Assembly: GCA_031415375.1 (NCBI GenBank)
Contig: JANORP010000086.1
Location: forward strand, 22,293-86,292
DNA from: JADKCL01 sp031415375
GTDB lineage: Bacteria > Bacteroidota > Bacteroidia > J057 > JADKCL01
Direction of reading: 5' to 3'
DNA: 64,000 bases
Numbering within the stretch: position 1 is the stretch's first letter; every line of letters starts with the position of its first letter. Under the pieces are notes generated by a model that was not told the origin of the DNA, did not search any database, and worked only from the letters and a program-made list of their open reading frames with translations. Below, in pieces: positions 26,773-35,613 of the stretch. The translations under genes were made by a program, and so were the position numbers.

Positions 26773-29604
26773 ATGTACGCTCCAAAACAGTACCGTCCAG
26801 AGAGAAGAAAGCCCGAATCCAACCACTTGGCGCTGGAGGACAATGATCACAAACTCCCAATCATAGCCCCACCGACGCTTTCTTTGATGGGCGGTGAGGA
26901 TGCAGCAACCAAAGAAAGCGGAACAAAGCAGCCTGCATCCGACGCGGAAGCAGCTACCCAACAAAACGCTGTTCACAACAAAAAGCAGGCTCAAGACGCC
27001 TCAGGCAGCGAGACCGAACAGGTCGGCGAAGAGAAAACCAAGTCCGCACCCAAGAAACCCGCAGGGAAATCAGAGCATCCGCCGCAGTTCAAACTTCATG
27101 CAGGCGCGCCATTTCAGTTCAAAATGGCCGAGGCTCCCCTTCAAATGAAAGCCGCATCAGGTGCCAAAGGCGCCGCAACAGCAGGCAATAGCAGCAGCAA
27201 CGGCCTGCCAGAAGAGGTCAAATCCCAGATGGAAGGCGCATTCGGCACCAGTTTCGACGACGTCAAAGTCACCGCCAACAGCAGCGTCGCCAAAGACGCA
27301 GGTGCCCTCGCCTTCGCCCAAGGCAGCAACATCCACTTCGCACCCGGACAATTTAGCCCCAACACCAAAGGCGGCCAAGAATTGCTCGGCCATGAGCTCG
27401 CCCACGTCGTGCAACAGCGCCAAGGCCGCGTCCAAGCCAATGCCGAGGTCAACGGCCTCGCCGTGAACAACGACAAGGGCCTGGAAGCAGAGGCCGACCA
27501 ACTCGGCGCCAAAGCCGCCCAGTTCAAAGCCAGCCCCAAAGGCGGCGTAGAAAAGAACGCCACAAATCCCAAAAGCGACGGTGCCGCTCAAATGAAACTC
27601 GCGGCATCAGCAGCCCCGGTCGTGCAGGCCAAATTCGAGGACACAGAAGCCCTCAGCGCTGAGCCACCAACGCCGATGGATGACATGCTGGCCCTGGATG
27701 GATTTGTAGGAGGCGAGAAGCCTCATGAAGAGAAGCCAGCCAAGGATAGCGCGAAAAGTCCAGCGCCAAAAGCTGAGGGAAACGGGACGGCGAAACAAGA
27801 AACTGGAGAGCAGGCCGAAGGGCATCAAGAAGTCGCTGCAGAAACCACAGAAAACGAGGAACGCGCAGGAGAAGGCGGAGCCAAAGAAGATCAAGAGGCA
27901 CAAGAAAACGAGGCCAAAGAAGTCGAAACCGCAGAAAATGGTCTCGCGGCAGATGCAGAAGCCCAGCCCCATGCGGAAAATGAAGTCGCGGGCAAGCAAG
28001 ATGAGAGTCCCCAGGCAGACCATTCCCATGATAGCGGCGAAGTGGCGCAGCTGGCACCCGATCCGAATGCTGGCAAGAGTGGATTCGGTTGGGGAGATTT
28101 GACCTATATCGTTGCGCCAGTGCCAGCATTGGGAGGATTGGCTTTGGAGCAATTGAGCAAAGGAGCAGCCAGTATCCTCGACAAAACCAGTGCGCCAGAC
28201 TGGCTCAAAAATGGTGCAAAATCAGCTTCTGGATTTGTCCAATCGATCAATCAAACCTTCAAAGACCTCTCTGGAGAGCTGTTTGAAGGGGCGATCATGG
28301 GAGACTTCAAGGAAGACCCCACCATCATGAACATGGTCGGCCAAGTCTTGATGGGTTTGGTTCCCTACGCGGGCCAAGTCGCCGATGCACGCGATACCGT
28401 CAAGGCAGTCATGAATCTGACGACAGACGGTGGCTGGAAAGATGGTGGAAACTGGCTCAATTTTGGATTGACGATACTGGCTTGGGTGCCCCTGCTCGGC
28501 GATGGCGTGAAAGTCGCCAGCAAAATCGGCAAGCTCAAAAATGTTTCCAAAGCCCTCGGCAAACTCGAACCGCTCATCAAGGGCATCAAATCTGGCTGGG
28601 GTAAAGTCACGAAATTCCTAGGTCCCAAGATCGCGAAGTTCACCACCAAAATGGCCGACGGTTGGAAGAGCTTGAAGACAGCGGCGGCCAAGAAATTTGA
28701 GACCTTCAAAAGCAGCGTCTCCTCTGGCATCTCCAAAGCAACAAACTGGCTGAAAGCGAAATGGGAAAGCCTGAAAAATGCTGCTTCTTCGGCGTGGACA
28801 AAAGCCAAAGAAGCCATCAGCACAGGCGCTCAAAAGCTGAAAACCGCCATCGAGTCAGGCGCAAAAAAGGTCGCCAAGATCGTGAGCGAAGCACCTCAAA
28901 AGCTGATCAATCGCGTAAAAGCGACCTGGGACAAAGCCGCATCCTACGTCCAAAAGGCCAAAGACCTCGCAAAAGGCGCTGTCAACAAGGTCAAATCCAA
29001 ATTTGTGAAGCTGAAGGATAGGTTGCAGAAGAAGTATCGGGACTGGAAGAAGAAAGAAAGCTCTCCCAAAAATGAGAATTCACCATCTGGGAAAAACGAA
29101 AAGAAACCTATTGAGTCCAAAAAGCCATCAGCTGGCGTCCTAGATGAACTATATGAAACTCAGAAGAGGATTGTCGCTGACGTTGAATCTGGAAAGCTCA
29201 AACTAACCACAAGCGCCCAAAAAGGAAACTATGGGGAGATGAAGGCAGACATTGCTTGGATAGAATCGGGGAAAAAACCGCTTCATGAGCGAGTGACAGA
29301 CCTAAACGCCCCAACAAAGAAAGGTATTGATCACGTATATTTGGATCCAGGACCGCCGCCTATAAACTATATCGTAGAATCTAAATTTGGGAGTTCCAGA
29401 TTAAGTACACTAGTTGACAAAACTAGGCAAATGAGTAAGGAATGGATCGAAGACAGGCTGATTGGAGCTGTTGGGAAAAAAAAGGCAATTGGAATCATCA
29501 AGGAGGGATACACTTCTGTACTCGCGAAAGTAAAACCAGATGGCACAATTAGCTATAAACTCCTTGACAAGAAAGGTTTAGTCGTAGGCCAATTTTCTCT
29601 CTAG
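26773..29604 (+). CDS. DUF4157 polymorphic toxin with C-terminal PoNe DNase domain
   Basis: 943 residues, no signal peptide. The N-terminus (MYAPKQYRPERRK) matches the start of the giant toxin at 12360. A DUF4157 domain follows (about 140-225, HELAHVVQQ with first His near 207). Next come an acidic Glu/Ala/Lys-rich linker (290-430), a hydrophobic pretoxin-like region (about 440-590, with VPYAGQVADARD), a Lys/Ala-rich helical segment (600-775), and a PoNe nuclease domain (about 790-943). The PoNe signature is KGNYGEMKAD (from about 817), GIDHVYLD (about 850), YIVESKFG (about 868) and MSKEWIEDRL (from 887); the Asp/Glu-x-Lys core is intact. In this family the domain degrades DNA. PoNi-type genes lie on both sides. 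Base composition becomes AT-rich from about 29050, marking the tip as a separately acquired module. Confidence 0.85.
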   Translation: MYAPKQYRPERRKPESNHLALEDNDHKLPIIAPPTLSLMGGEDAATKESGTKQPASDAEAATQQNAVHNKKQAQDASGSETEQVGEEKTKSAPKKPAGKSEHPPQFKLHAGAPFQFKMAEAPLQMKAASGAKGAATAGNSSSNGLPEEVKSQMEGAFGTSFDDVKVTANSSVAKDAGALAFAQGSNIHFAPGQFSPNTKGGQELLGHELAHVVQQRQGRVQANAEVNGLAVNNDKGLEAEADQLGAKAAQFKASPKGGVEKNATNPKSDGAAQMKLAASAAPVVQAKFEDTEALSAEPPTPMDDMLALDGFVGGEKPHEEKPAKDSAKSPAPKAEGNGTAKQETGEQAEGHQEVAAETTENEERAGEGGAKEDQEAQENEAKEVETAENGLAADAEAQPHAENEVAGKQDESPQADHSHDSGEVAQLAPDPNAGKSGFGWGDLTYIVAPVPALGGLALEQLSKGAASILDKTSAPDWLKNGAKSASGFVQSINQTFKDLSGELFEGAIMGDFKEDPTIMNMVGQVLMGLVPYAGQVADARDTVKAVMNLTTDGGWKDGGNWLNFGLTILAWVPLLGDGVKVASKIGKLKNVSKALGKLEPLIKGIKSGWGKVTKFLGPKIAKFTTKMADGWKSLKTAAAKKFETFKSSVSSGISKATNWLKAKWESLKNAASSAWTKAKEAISTGAQKLKTAIESGAKKVAKIVSEAPQKLINRVKATWDKAASYVQKAKDLAKGAVNKVKSKFVKLKDRLQKKYRDWKKKESSPKNENSPSGKNEKKPIESKKPSAGVLDELYETQKRIVADVESGKLKLTTSAQKGNYGEMKADIAWIESGKKPLHERVTDLNAPTKKGIDHVYLDPGPPPINYIVESKFGSSRLSTLVDKTRQMSKEWIEDRLIGAVGKKKAIGIIKEGYTSVLAKVKPDGTISYKLLDKKGLVVGQFSL

Positions 29605-29649
29605 TTGATAAAATCAGTATCTTTACGACGTGGTCTAATTTGCCTGAAG

Positions 29650-30366
29650 ATGAGAGATAAAGTCAAGACATTTTCCTATTTCACCAACGAAATCGCTGAA
29701 ATGGAAGAGCTAATCCAAGAAACAGAAACGGAGATTCTAGAAGGGACTATTGATCCGGAACGATTGGAATCCGTTAAGAGATTCATTTTTAGCATGTATA
29801 TTCATTTAGGAATCAGTAAGTATTCCTGTGGAATGCCCATTTCATCCATCGCAACAGACATCAGGAAGTCCATTTCTATGGCTGAAGAATGCTGGCATTA
29901 CCCAGATCAACTACAGTCCGCATATTCGATAGATTGGTATTCAAAAATGGTTTGGATGCTATCATTGGCCAACCTCTTGAAATTTTCCGAGAATGATATT
30001 ATTCCTCTTTTGGCGATTCTTGACAAGGCCAAAACCCAAGATTGGCTTCTTGAGTATTTGGTTTCCAAAATATCATTGGGTCGTAAGGCGACGAAAAATC
30101 TCGTATTTCCTAAAATCTATGCATCGCTTAAGGCTGCCTCAGAAGAAACAAATCCAATCGAATCTTCCAGACTGATGAGACGTTTCTTGGAAAAGGAATG
30201 GTACAAAGGCTACAAGGATGCCTATTGGCACGACAACCATAAGAGTAAGCATGGAGCCTACTTTGGCTATTGGTGCTTTGAGGCGGCCGCAGTGGTCAAT
30301 ATTTCTAGGATTGAGGATCACGATTTTGAAAAAAACCAGTATTATCCAAAGGATATGCTTGTATAA
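29650..30366 (+). CDS. PoNi-type immunity protein (DUF1910/DUF1911)
   Basis: A 238-residue protein starting MRDKVKTFSYFTNE. The DUF1911 signature is complete: AYWHDNHKSKHGAYFGYW, CFEAAAVVNI and QYYPKDMLV at the C-terminus. The N-terminal helices fit DUF1910. It begins 45 bases after the stop of the PoNe toxin and is equally AT-rich, as expected for a toxin-immunity module. The frame is open from 29605, but MRDKV is the natural start; TATCTTTA at 29618-29625 may be the -7 box. It ends exactly where family members usually end, yet a protein-like frame continues after it in another phase (30358-30825), so a longer ancestor may have been broken here. Confidence 0.8.
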   Translation: MRDKVKTFSYFTNEIAEMEELIQETETEILEGTIDPERLESVKRFIFSMYIHLGISKYSCGMPISSIATDIRKSISMAEECWHYPDQLQSAYSIDWYSKMVWMLSLANLLKFSENDIIPLLAILDKAKTQDWLLEYLVSKISLGRKATKNLVFPKIYASLKAASEETNPIESSRLMRRFLEKEWYKGYKDAYWHDNHKSKHGAYFGYWCFEAAAVVNISRIEDHDFEKNQYYPKDMLV

Positions 30367-30825
30367 TCTATCGAGATTCGAAGGTTGCGACATTCTTGAT
30401 GAAGAACGAATTGTTTCTGATGTATGGCTATCAAATATTGGAGAATCACCTGAGAGTATCGATTGGAAGGACAAAACCCTAATGCCGTTCAAGAATCCAA
30501 AACAATTCGCCTCTGACGATCCATCAATTCAGGCGCAGCTCAAAAGCATGTCACTTGTATGGGGTGTACGACAAATTCGGAAATTTGAAGCGGGAGCCTC
30601 TGGCTCCGACGCTGACCTTTTCGTGAGCCTCTGGCTCACGAAACAAGCACTTGCCGAATTTGTCGTACACCCCTTGTATGGGATACTTCATCTGAGCAAC
30701 CCGTACTTTTTGTATTCCCTCGCTCCCAGTGCATCGCCAAGCTGATTCCTGGAGCGAAACCAGGTTGGTCTTTGCTGGCAAAAATCGATGGTCCGCTTGC
30801 AAAACGACTGCTGAAAACATCATAG
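30358..30825 (+). pseudogene. Open frame interrupted by an inverted-repeat element
   Basis: Behind the PoNi stop a different frame reads as protein (YNLSRFEGCDILDEERIV, then DVWLSNIGESPESIDWKD, up to LKSMSLVW) and runs into the element at 30564-30673. After the element a third frame reads PVLFVFPRSQCIAKLIPGAK and ends at TAG 30825. Removing the element plus one copy of the 9-bp duplication (119 bases) joins the two parts in frame across LVWDTSSEQPVLF. The original coding part therefore ran to 30825. Its start is unclear: it may have been a C-terminal extension of the PoNi gene, lost by a two-base change in the TATA run at 30359-30363, or a separate gene overlapping the PoNi end. The product is not recognised. 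Confidence 0.65.
30555..30682. mobile_element. 110-bp inverted-repeat element with 9-bp target duplication
   Basis: The element (30564-30673) is bounded by inverted repeats, GTGTACGACAAATTCGG on the left and its exact inverse CCGAATTTGTCGTACAC on the right. Inside are two palindromic units, GGGAGCCTCTGGCTCC and GTGAGCCTCTGGCTCAC. Direct repeats TTGTATGGG flank it (30555-30563 and 30674-30682). If three more G residues are counted in the terminal repeat, the duplication is six bases (TTGTAT); the data allow both. It has no coding capacity, so it would need a transposase in trans. Confidence 0.7.
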
Positions 30826-30835
30826 ATACATCCAA

Positions 30836-31243
30836 ATGTGTAGAATTATCACGACAGCGGAGATTTCAGAACTCTCAGAGAAATTGCCAGAACTTCAATC
30901 AACATTGAGTAATTGGATTTCTATTTTACAAACGTTTCCATTGATTGAGAGTTCAATCGAAATTGACGAAGATCATGACCTATCTGGATACGGTGTAAGC
31001 CTATTGATCTTCGATGGCAACCAGATTATCGATGAGGCATACAACGCCTATCCTGGTATAGCTGCCATAAAAGTTGGATTCCTCCCTATCGCCGCTTGCG
31101 AAAGTGGTTCTGGCAACCCCTATTTTCTCAAAGAAAATTCAATTTTTAGGATTTTGCACGATGGAATCACCGATCAGGACGAGTTATCCGACGACGCAAC
31201 TGAATTGGTGATGCACTTGGAAGATTTATTGACGATGGCCTAA
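30836..31243 (+). CDS. SUKH-like (SMI1/KNR4 fold) immunity protein
   Basis: A 135-residue protein whose centre carries the SUKH-type pattern: FLPIAACESGSGNPYFL followed by IFRILHDG near the C-terminal third, with an acidic C-terminal helix. SUKH proteins are broad immunity proteins of polymorphic-toxin systems, especially against nuclease tips. The gene begins 10 bases after the broken frame and is AT-rich like the toxin tip and PoNi genes. No toxin tip directly in front of it is left in the window, so it is an orphan or a second line of protection. Confidence 0.6.
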   Translation: MCRIITTAEISELSEKLPELQSTLSNWISILQTFPLIESSIEIDEDHDLSGYGVSLLIFDGNQIIDEAYNAYPGIAAIKVGFLPIAACESGSGNPYFLKENSIFRILHDGITDQDELSDDATELVMHLEDLLTMA

Positions 31244-31265
31244 GGCCGTAATTCCGATAGCCCTT

Positions 31266-31273
31266 TATGTTTG
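31266..31273 (+). promoter_or_regulatory. -7 box before the DUF4279-like gene
   Basis: TATGTTTG matches TAnnTTTG exactly, 22 bases before the ATG at 31296. No clear TTTG -33 element was found. Confidence 0.4.
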
Positions 31274-31295
31274 AAAGCACCCACGATCATTCCCT

Positions 31296-31649
31296 ATGAA
31301 CAGCCGCATAGAATATTGGCTACAAATCAACCTAAATGAAGCCGATGAAACTTCAGTCACCGATTTATTGATGGTCAACGGTGCCACACTGAAACGAAAC
31401 AATGCCTCGCTCAACCTTGTGTTTGTAGAAACGGAAGAAGTTCCTACGCGCGACTTCCTTTCAGAATTGGCCTTGCTGGTGAAAGCACAAGCACCAAAAT
31501 TGATGGCGCTTGGAATCAGCGAAAACGACCTCGGAATCTTGGTACTTTACCAATATGACGCACAATGCAACATGGAGTTTTCCGTCCACCAACTCAAGCT
31601 ACTCAGCGATGCAGGGCTTACGCTGAGCATTTCTTGTTGGCAAGGATAG
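31296..31649 (+). CDS. DUF4279-like protein, probable immunity protein
   Basis: A 117-residue protein with an alternating alpha/beta pattern. Its C-terminal half, DLGILVLYQYDAQCNMEFS followed by LLSDAGLTLSISCWQG, resembles DUF4279 proteins, which occur as immunity-like genes in toxin loci. It is the last gene of the plus-strand conflict region. Its stop is 20 bases from the end of the convergent paralogue array, with no room for a conventional terminator. Confidence 0.55.
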   Translation: MNSRIEYWLQINLNEADETSVTDLLMVNGATLKRNNASLNLVFVETEEVPTRDFLSELALLVKAQAPKLMALGISENDLGILVLYQYDAQCNMEFSVHQLKLLSDAGLTLSISCWQG

Positions 31650-31669
31650 TTTCCTCAAAATCCCCCAAC

Positions 31670-32851
31670 TCACCCCTCCTGCGCCACCGAACTCAACAGC
31701 AACTTTGTATTGTGCTCCAAACTCGGCGCACCCGTGAGTTTGAGTGAAATCGGCGGCATTGCGGCATCGTGGCGATGTTGCAAGGCTTGCACGACGGCAC
31801 TCACGGCCCAGTCATAATTCATGGGTTGATTGCCGATGATTTCCAGCGCATCCACATCGGCTGAGACCGCTGTTTTGCGGTCCTCGTTCCAGAGCGACAT
31901 CAGCAGTGTGCCTTCGGTGAGATCGCGCTGTGTTTCCCCGCCGATCTGACCCACGACGGTCTTGACATCAAGTTCCAGATCATTCGCTTCCAAGCAGATA
32001 CGACAGCGCACCCATGTCCAATCTGCATATTCCAATTGTGTGGCGCGGGCATTGCAATTGCGGCAATAGACGCTTGGAAAAGCCAACCTTTGCGCCAATT
32101 GTGAATAGATGATGTCGTCGATTTTCTCGGCCGTCAGGTGCATGTTTCTGCGGTTTTGGCCTTTGCGAAAACCTCCGAGTGCCACAGCCTGTTTCCAAGC
32201 CTTGTGCTCTTCCATGAGCTTGGCCATAGGGCCGAGTTTCAAGACATATTTGCCACTTGCGACCATGCTCAACACGCGGTGGGCCTCCATCGCAGCATTG
32301 CGAACCTCTACATCGGGGTCGGCTTTCAACTTCTCCAACGCTCCCAAGCCCACACGCGGATCCAATTCCATCAGACCATTGACCGCTGCAATGCGCACCT
32401 CGGGGTCTGGATTGCGTCCTAGGTCGAAGATAAATGCCTTTGCAGTCTCCAAGTCACAAAAAGCGGCGATCTTTTTGGCGGTGACGACCAGCATCCATAG
32501 CCTGAAGGTTTGCGTTTTTTTGCCTGAATAGTCATATCTGAGCAAGCGTGGCACAAAATAGCCCACACCAAAGGCGATCAAAGGGCCAGTTTGCTCCCTT
32601 AAAAAGGCCGCGACGATGAAAAACGCAAAGCCGATAAAGGCTGGCATCAAGTGAATAAAAAAGAGAAGATTCGGCCTACGCGTAAGCAGTTTCGCGCGCT
32701 TCAAGATGCCTTTGGGACGCGTGAGCCAGCCTGGCTCTAGCCACCAACGCCCCCACTTCTCAGCCCGCGCCTTGGCATTGTAGCCGACCATGTAGGCCAC
32801 GAAGACCCCCAAGAGGAGGCTGAATAGTCCATAAGTTTCTTCCCACTGCAT
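31670..32851 (-). CDS. Paralogue array member 6: membrane, HEAT-like and zinc-ribbon protein
   Basis: 393 residues, last gene of a six-gene tandem array. An N-terminal membrane helix (YGLFSLLLGVFVAYMVGY) and two more around residues 60-110 precede HEAT-like repeats (about 140-215; GRNPDPEVRIAAVNGLMEL, PDVEVRNAAMEAHRVL). A helical spacer leads to the family motif LAFPSVYCRNC, the first half of a zinc ribbon; the second half is WVRCRIC. The C-terminal domain has VVGQIGG, LMSLWN, LEIIGNQPMNYDWAVSAVV and a final LEHNTKLLL. It lacks the RR of the LRRSFP motif found in the others. Function unknown. The 102-base gap to the upstream member makes this the most separated downstream copy. Confidence 0.75.
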   Translation of the reverse strand: MQWEETYGLFSLLLGVFVAYMVGYNAKARAEKWGRWWLEPGWLTRPKGILKRAKLLTRRPNLLFFIHLMPAFIGFAFFIVAAFLREQTGPLIAFGVGYFVPRLLRYDYSGKKTQTFRLWMLVVTAKKIAAFCDLETAKAFIFDLGRNPDPEVRIAAVNGLMELDPRVGLGALEKLKADPDVEVRNAAMEAHRVLSMVASGKYVLKLGPMAKLMEEHKAWKQAVALGGFRKGQNRRNMHLTAEKIDDIIYSQLAQRLAFPSVYCRNCNARATQLEYADWTWVRCRICLEANDLELDVKTVVGQIGGETQRDLTEGTLLMSLWNEDRKTAVSADVDALEIIGNQPMNYDWAVSAVVQALQHRHDAAMPPISLKLTGAPSLEHNTKLLLSSVAQEG

Positions 32852-32953
32852 AGGTTACAATTGATTGATGGCTGAAAATTAAGCATCTAAATGCTGCTGC
32901 GCAAATCCGTGCATGCTCTCGGCAAGACGATGGCATTGCTCCAAAGGCGCAGC

Positions 32954-34177
32954 TCATGGCACCAAATGAAATTGAGGATCGAGGTCGCGCAGCAATTGCT
33001 GTGTGTTGCGCGACATGACGGGCGCATCCACCAGCTTCACGCGGATGCCTTTCCCATAATCAGGGTTTTCATTGTGCAATTTCTCAACGACGGCACTCAC
33101 CGCCCAATCGTAATCGAATGGCGACCCACCGATGATTTCCAACGTTGTCATCGTCGCATTGCGCGCTTTTTGCGTGCGCACATCCCAGAGCTGCACATGT
33201 AGCATGCCCGAGACCAAATTCCAATCTTTGGAACCGCCGATCTGCCCTGTGACCTGCGCAATATCGGCCACGAGATACATGGCCTCCTTGCATTGCACGC
33301 AGCGCACCCAATCCCATTCCAAATAGGATTGTTGCTCGGCGATGGCATAACATTGCCGACAATACAACAGCGGAAAAGCCCTGCGCAATATCACCTGCGA
33401 ATACACGATTTCATCGATGCGCTTGCCCGTCTTTTCAAAGAGGCTCTCGTAGTCGGTGCGCGAAGCAACCTCTGAGCGACGCTTTCGCAATCCATCCAAA
33501 TTTTTGTGGTCGGCGATCAGTGCATTCATCTGACCCAAGCCGAGCGGCGGGCTTACCAACAACTTCTGAAGGGAAATGATGGTAGCCAACGCAGCTGTCA
33601 CAACCTCTGGCACGGGGTCTTTGGCCAATTTCTCCAAGATCGGTAAATGGTCGAGCGTCCCTAGCTCTTTGAAGCCCGTTGCTGCCGCGATGCGCAATGT
33701 CGGCTGGCTTTGATGAGCAGATGCCGACAGCAGTGCCACGGCATCCTCGGAATTGCCCAAACGAGTGATCATCTTTGCACCGAGCTCAGCAATCGCAAGC
33801 CTGAAATTGCGTAGCCTTTTGCCCAAACCCAAAAAATAGCCGATCCCAAAAGCCACACAATATCCTGCACACATCCCCATGGCATCGGTCAGAAAATCTG
33901 TGTCAAGCAAGGGGAAACTACCGCTATAGGTCGCCCAATAAAACATTCCACCAAATACAACCGCTGGCGTAACCAGCGACCAAGCATGCAACCAATTGTA
34001 AGGCAACAGCGCCAATTTGGCACGCCAAAGCACCTTTTGTGTTGCATTGTGGCCGCGCGGTCGCCAATAGCCCGATTTCTCATTGGGTTTGAGATTCAAA
34101 AAACTAGGGAGACTCGTGAGAAAAATCACGCACCCCATGAGGCTCCAAAGCAAAAAAGAGGAAGATGAATCAGGCAT
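32954..34177 (-). CDS. Paralogue array member 5: membrane, HEAT-like and zinc-ribbon protein
   Basis: 407 residues. The N-terminal helix (FLLWSLMGCVIFLTSLPSF), two further helices (about 60-110), HEAT-like pairs (STLRIAAATG-type segments and PVPEVVTAALATI), and the zinc ribbon LYCRQCYAIAEQ ... WVRCVQCKEA are all present. The C-terminal domain reads VTGQIGG, LHVQLWD, LEIIGGSPFDYDWAVSAVV, IRVKLVDAPVMSRN. Its start is six bases after the stop of member 4, so the two are translationally close. The paralogues are clearly diverged outside the motifs, implying an old expansion rather than a recent duplication. Confidence 0.75.
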   Translation of the reverse strand: MPDSSSSFLLWSLMGCVIFLTSLPSFLNLKPNEKSGYWRPRGHNATQKVLWRAKLALLPYNWLHAWSLVTPAVVFGGMFYWATYSGSFPLLDTDFLTDAMGMCAGYCVAFGIGYFLGLGKRLRNFRLAIAELGAKMITRLGNSEDAVALLSASAHQSQPTLRIAAATGFKELGTLDHLPILEKLAKDPVPEVVTAALATIISLQKLLVSPPLGLGQMNALIADHKNLDGLRKRRSEVASRTDYESLFEKTGKRIDEIVYSQVILRRAFPLLYCRQCYAIAEQQSYLEWDWVRCVQCKEAMYLVADIAQVTGQIGGSKDWNLVSGMLHVQLWDVRTQKARNATMTTLEIIGGSPFDYDWAVSAVVEKLHNENPDYGKGIRVKLVDAPVMSRNTQQLLRDLDPQFHLVP

Positions 34178-34183
34178 AGGCTA

Positions 34184-35419
34184 TCAATCATTTAAAGGTG
34201 TATGGTTTTCAGCCGCAAGCGTAGGATCTATGGTGCGCAATAAACTGTATGAATTCGACGACAGGAGCGGATAATGGGTGAGCACCACGTAAGGTCGAGG
34301 TGCGTCGTAGGTCACAAACGTATGCAACTGCTCCACGACAGCGCTCACTGCCCAGTCGTAGGCGATGTCTTGCAGGCCCACAATTTCCAGCCGATCGAGC
34401 TCGGCACCACGCGCCTTGCGTTCCTCACGGTCCCAAAGGCTCAATTTCAGTTCGCCATGGTGCAATTCCCAGGCCTCGACCCCGCCGATCTGCCCGGTCA
34501 CCACCACGACACCAGGCTTCATCCCAAAGACGTCTTTGCAGCGTTTGCAGCGCACCCAAGCCCAATCTTTGAAATGGAGTTCCTCGCCTCTACAGCGACA
34601 GTCCATACAATAGACAGAGGGAAAAGAGCGTCGTAGGGGCAGCTGCGCATAAATCACGCGGTCAAATATTTCCTTCAAGCGATGGTATTCGACCAGCAAA
34701 TCGGCCTTGAGGGTGGCATCGACCATGATGTCGAGCTGCGAATCGAGCCTTGCATAATCCAGGGCAACTTGCTCCAAAGAAATGACGCTTTCGCGCATTT
34801 GGCCAATGAGAACGGCCTGAATTTTTTCCAGTGAGTTCTTGGCAGCAAGGCGCACTTCTTGGCAGGCGTCATGCGTGAGTTGCTCCAAGATCGCATTGCC
34901 AGTTGCGGTGCCCAAGTACCGCAAGGCGATCGCTGCCGCGAGGCGTTGGCGCTTCTCAGGCTCTAAGCTCGCTTGCCCCAAGATCAGCTCAGCATCGTCC
35001 AATGTACCGCGTCGTGCGATTGCCTTGGCAGCTTGTATCGCCTCTGCTTGCAGGTGCTCACCAATCGCCTTGCGCAAACCGAGGAAATAACTGCCCCCAA
35101 CGCCCAACGCAGCACCAAGCAGATAGCCTCCAAAGATATCCCAACGCAATGAACCTGCCAGCTGCCCATCGCCAGTCCCCCATGTCAATACCGAAAGCAA
35201 CAAGCCCACAAGTCCCGTAGGGAGCACCAAATTCCAGGTAAATAGATACGCTCGCTTGGACAGCGCCAGTCGCACGCGACGTGTGAGCCTCTGGCCCGCA
35301 AGCTTGCCGACAGGATGCCAAAATGGGGATCGGTCATCGGTTTGGGAGCGGATATAAGCGGGGATACTGGCTAGGAAGACAGCCATCCCAAAGAACCCCG
35401 CGCCTAGCATCGCATCCAT
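34184..35419 (-). CDS. Paralogue array member 4: membrane, HEAT-like and zinc-ribbon protein
   Basis: 411 residues from the Met at 35419 (MDAMLGAGFFGMAVFLASI). The frame is open to 35569, but the extra 50 codons do not match the other members. Two helices near residues 70-115 are followed by HEAT-like repeats with LRYLGTATGNAILEQLTHD and CQEVRLAAKNSL, then a spacer, LPLRRSFPSVYCMDCRCRG and WVRCKRC. The C-terminal domain has VVTGQIGG, LKLSLWD, LEIVGLQDIAYDWAVSAVV and LLSSNSYSLL. The ribbon here carries one extra Cys (CMDCRC). Function unknown. Confidence 0.75.
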   Translation of the reverse strand: MDAMLGAGFFGMAVFLASIPAYIRSQTDDRSPFWHPVGKLAGQRLTRRVRLALSKRAYLFTWNLVLPTGLVGLLLSVLTWGTGDGQLAGSLRWDIFGGYLLGAALGVGGSYFLGLRKAIGEHLQAEAIQAAKAIARRGTLDDAELILGQASLEPEKRQRLAAAIALRYLGTATGNAILEQLTHDACQEVRLAAKNSLEKIQAVLIGQMRESVISLEQVALDYARLDSQLDIMVDATLKADLLVEYHRLKEIFDRVIYAQLPLRRSFPSVYCMDCRCRGEELHFKDWAWVRCKRCKDVFGMKPGVVVVTGQIGGVEAWELHHGELKLSLWDREERKARGAELDRLEIVGLQDIAYDWAVSAVVEQLHTFVTYDAPRPYVVLTHYPLLSSNSYSLLRTIDPTLAAENHTPLND

Positions 35420-35613
35420 GTAAGTGAGCTTGTATTTGAACTTACAAGATAAGAAAAATTGGATTAAGTGCTGCACGCTTTGGCGGTCAAAAGGTGCCAT
35501 CAATACAACAACTACTGGAAGTCTTTGTGCGCTGAGAAATGAAGCGTCACAACGTCGATGCAGCGTCAAAGCACTAATCGGGAGCGATGCCGTTTTTCAA
35601 AATCCCACGCAAC

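Noticed and set aside
12360..31649. Contractile injection system structural genes near the DUF4157 toxins
   Set aside because: No sheath, tube, baseplate, spike or AAA ATPase gene was seen in any frame; the apparatus, if present, must be elsewhere.
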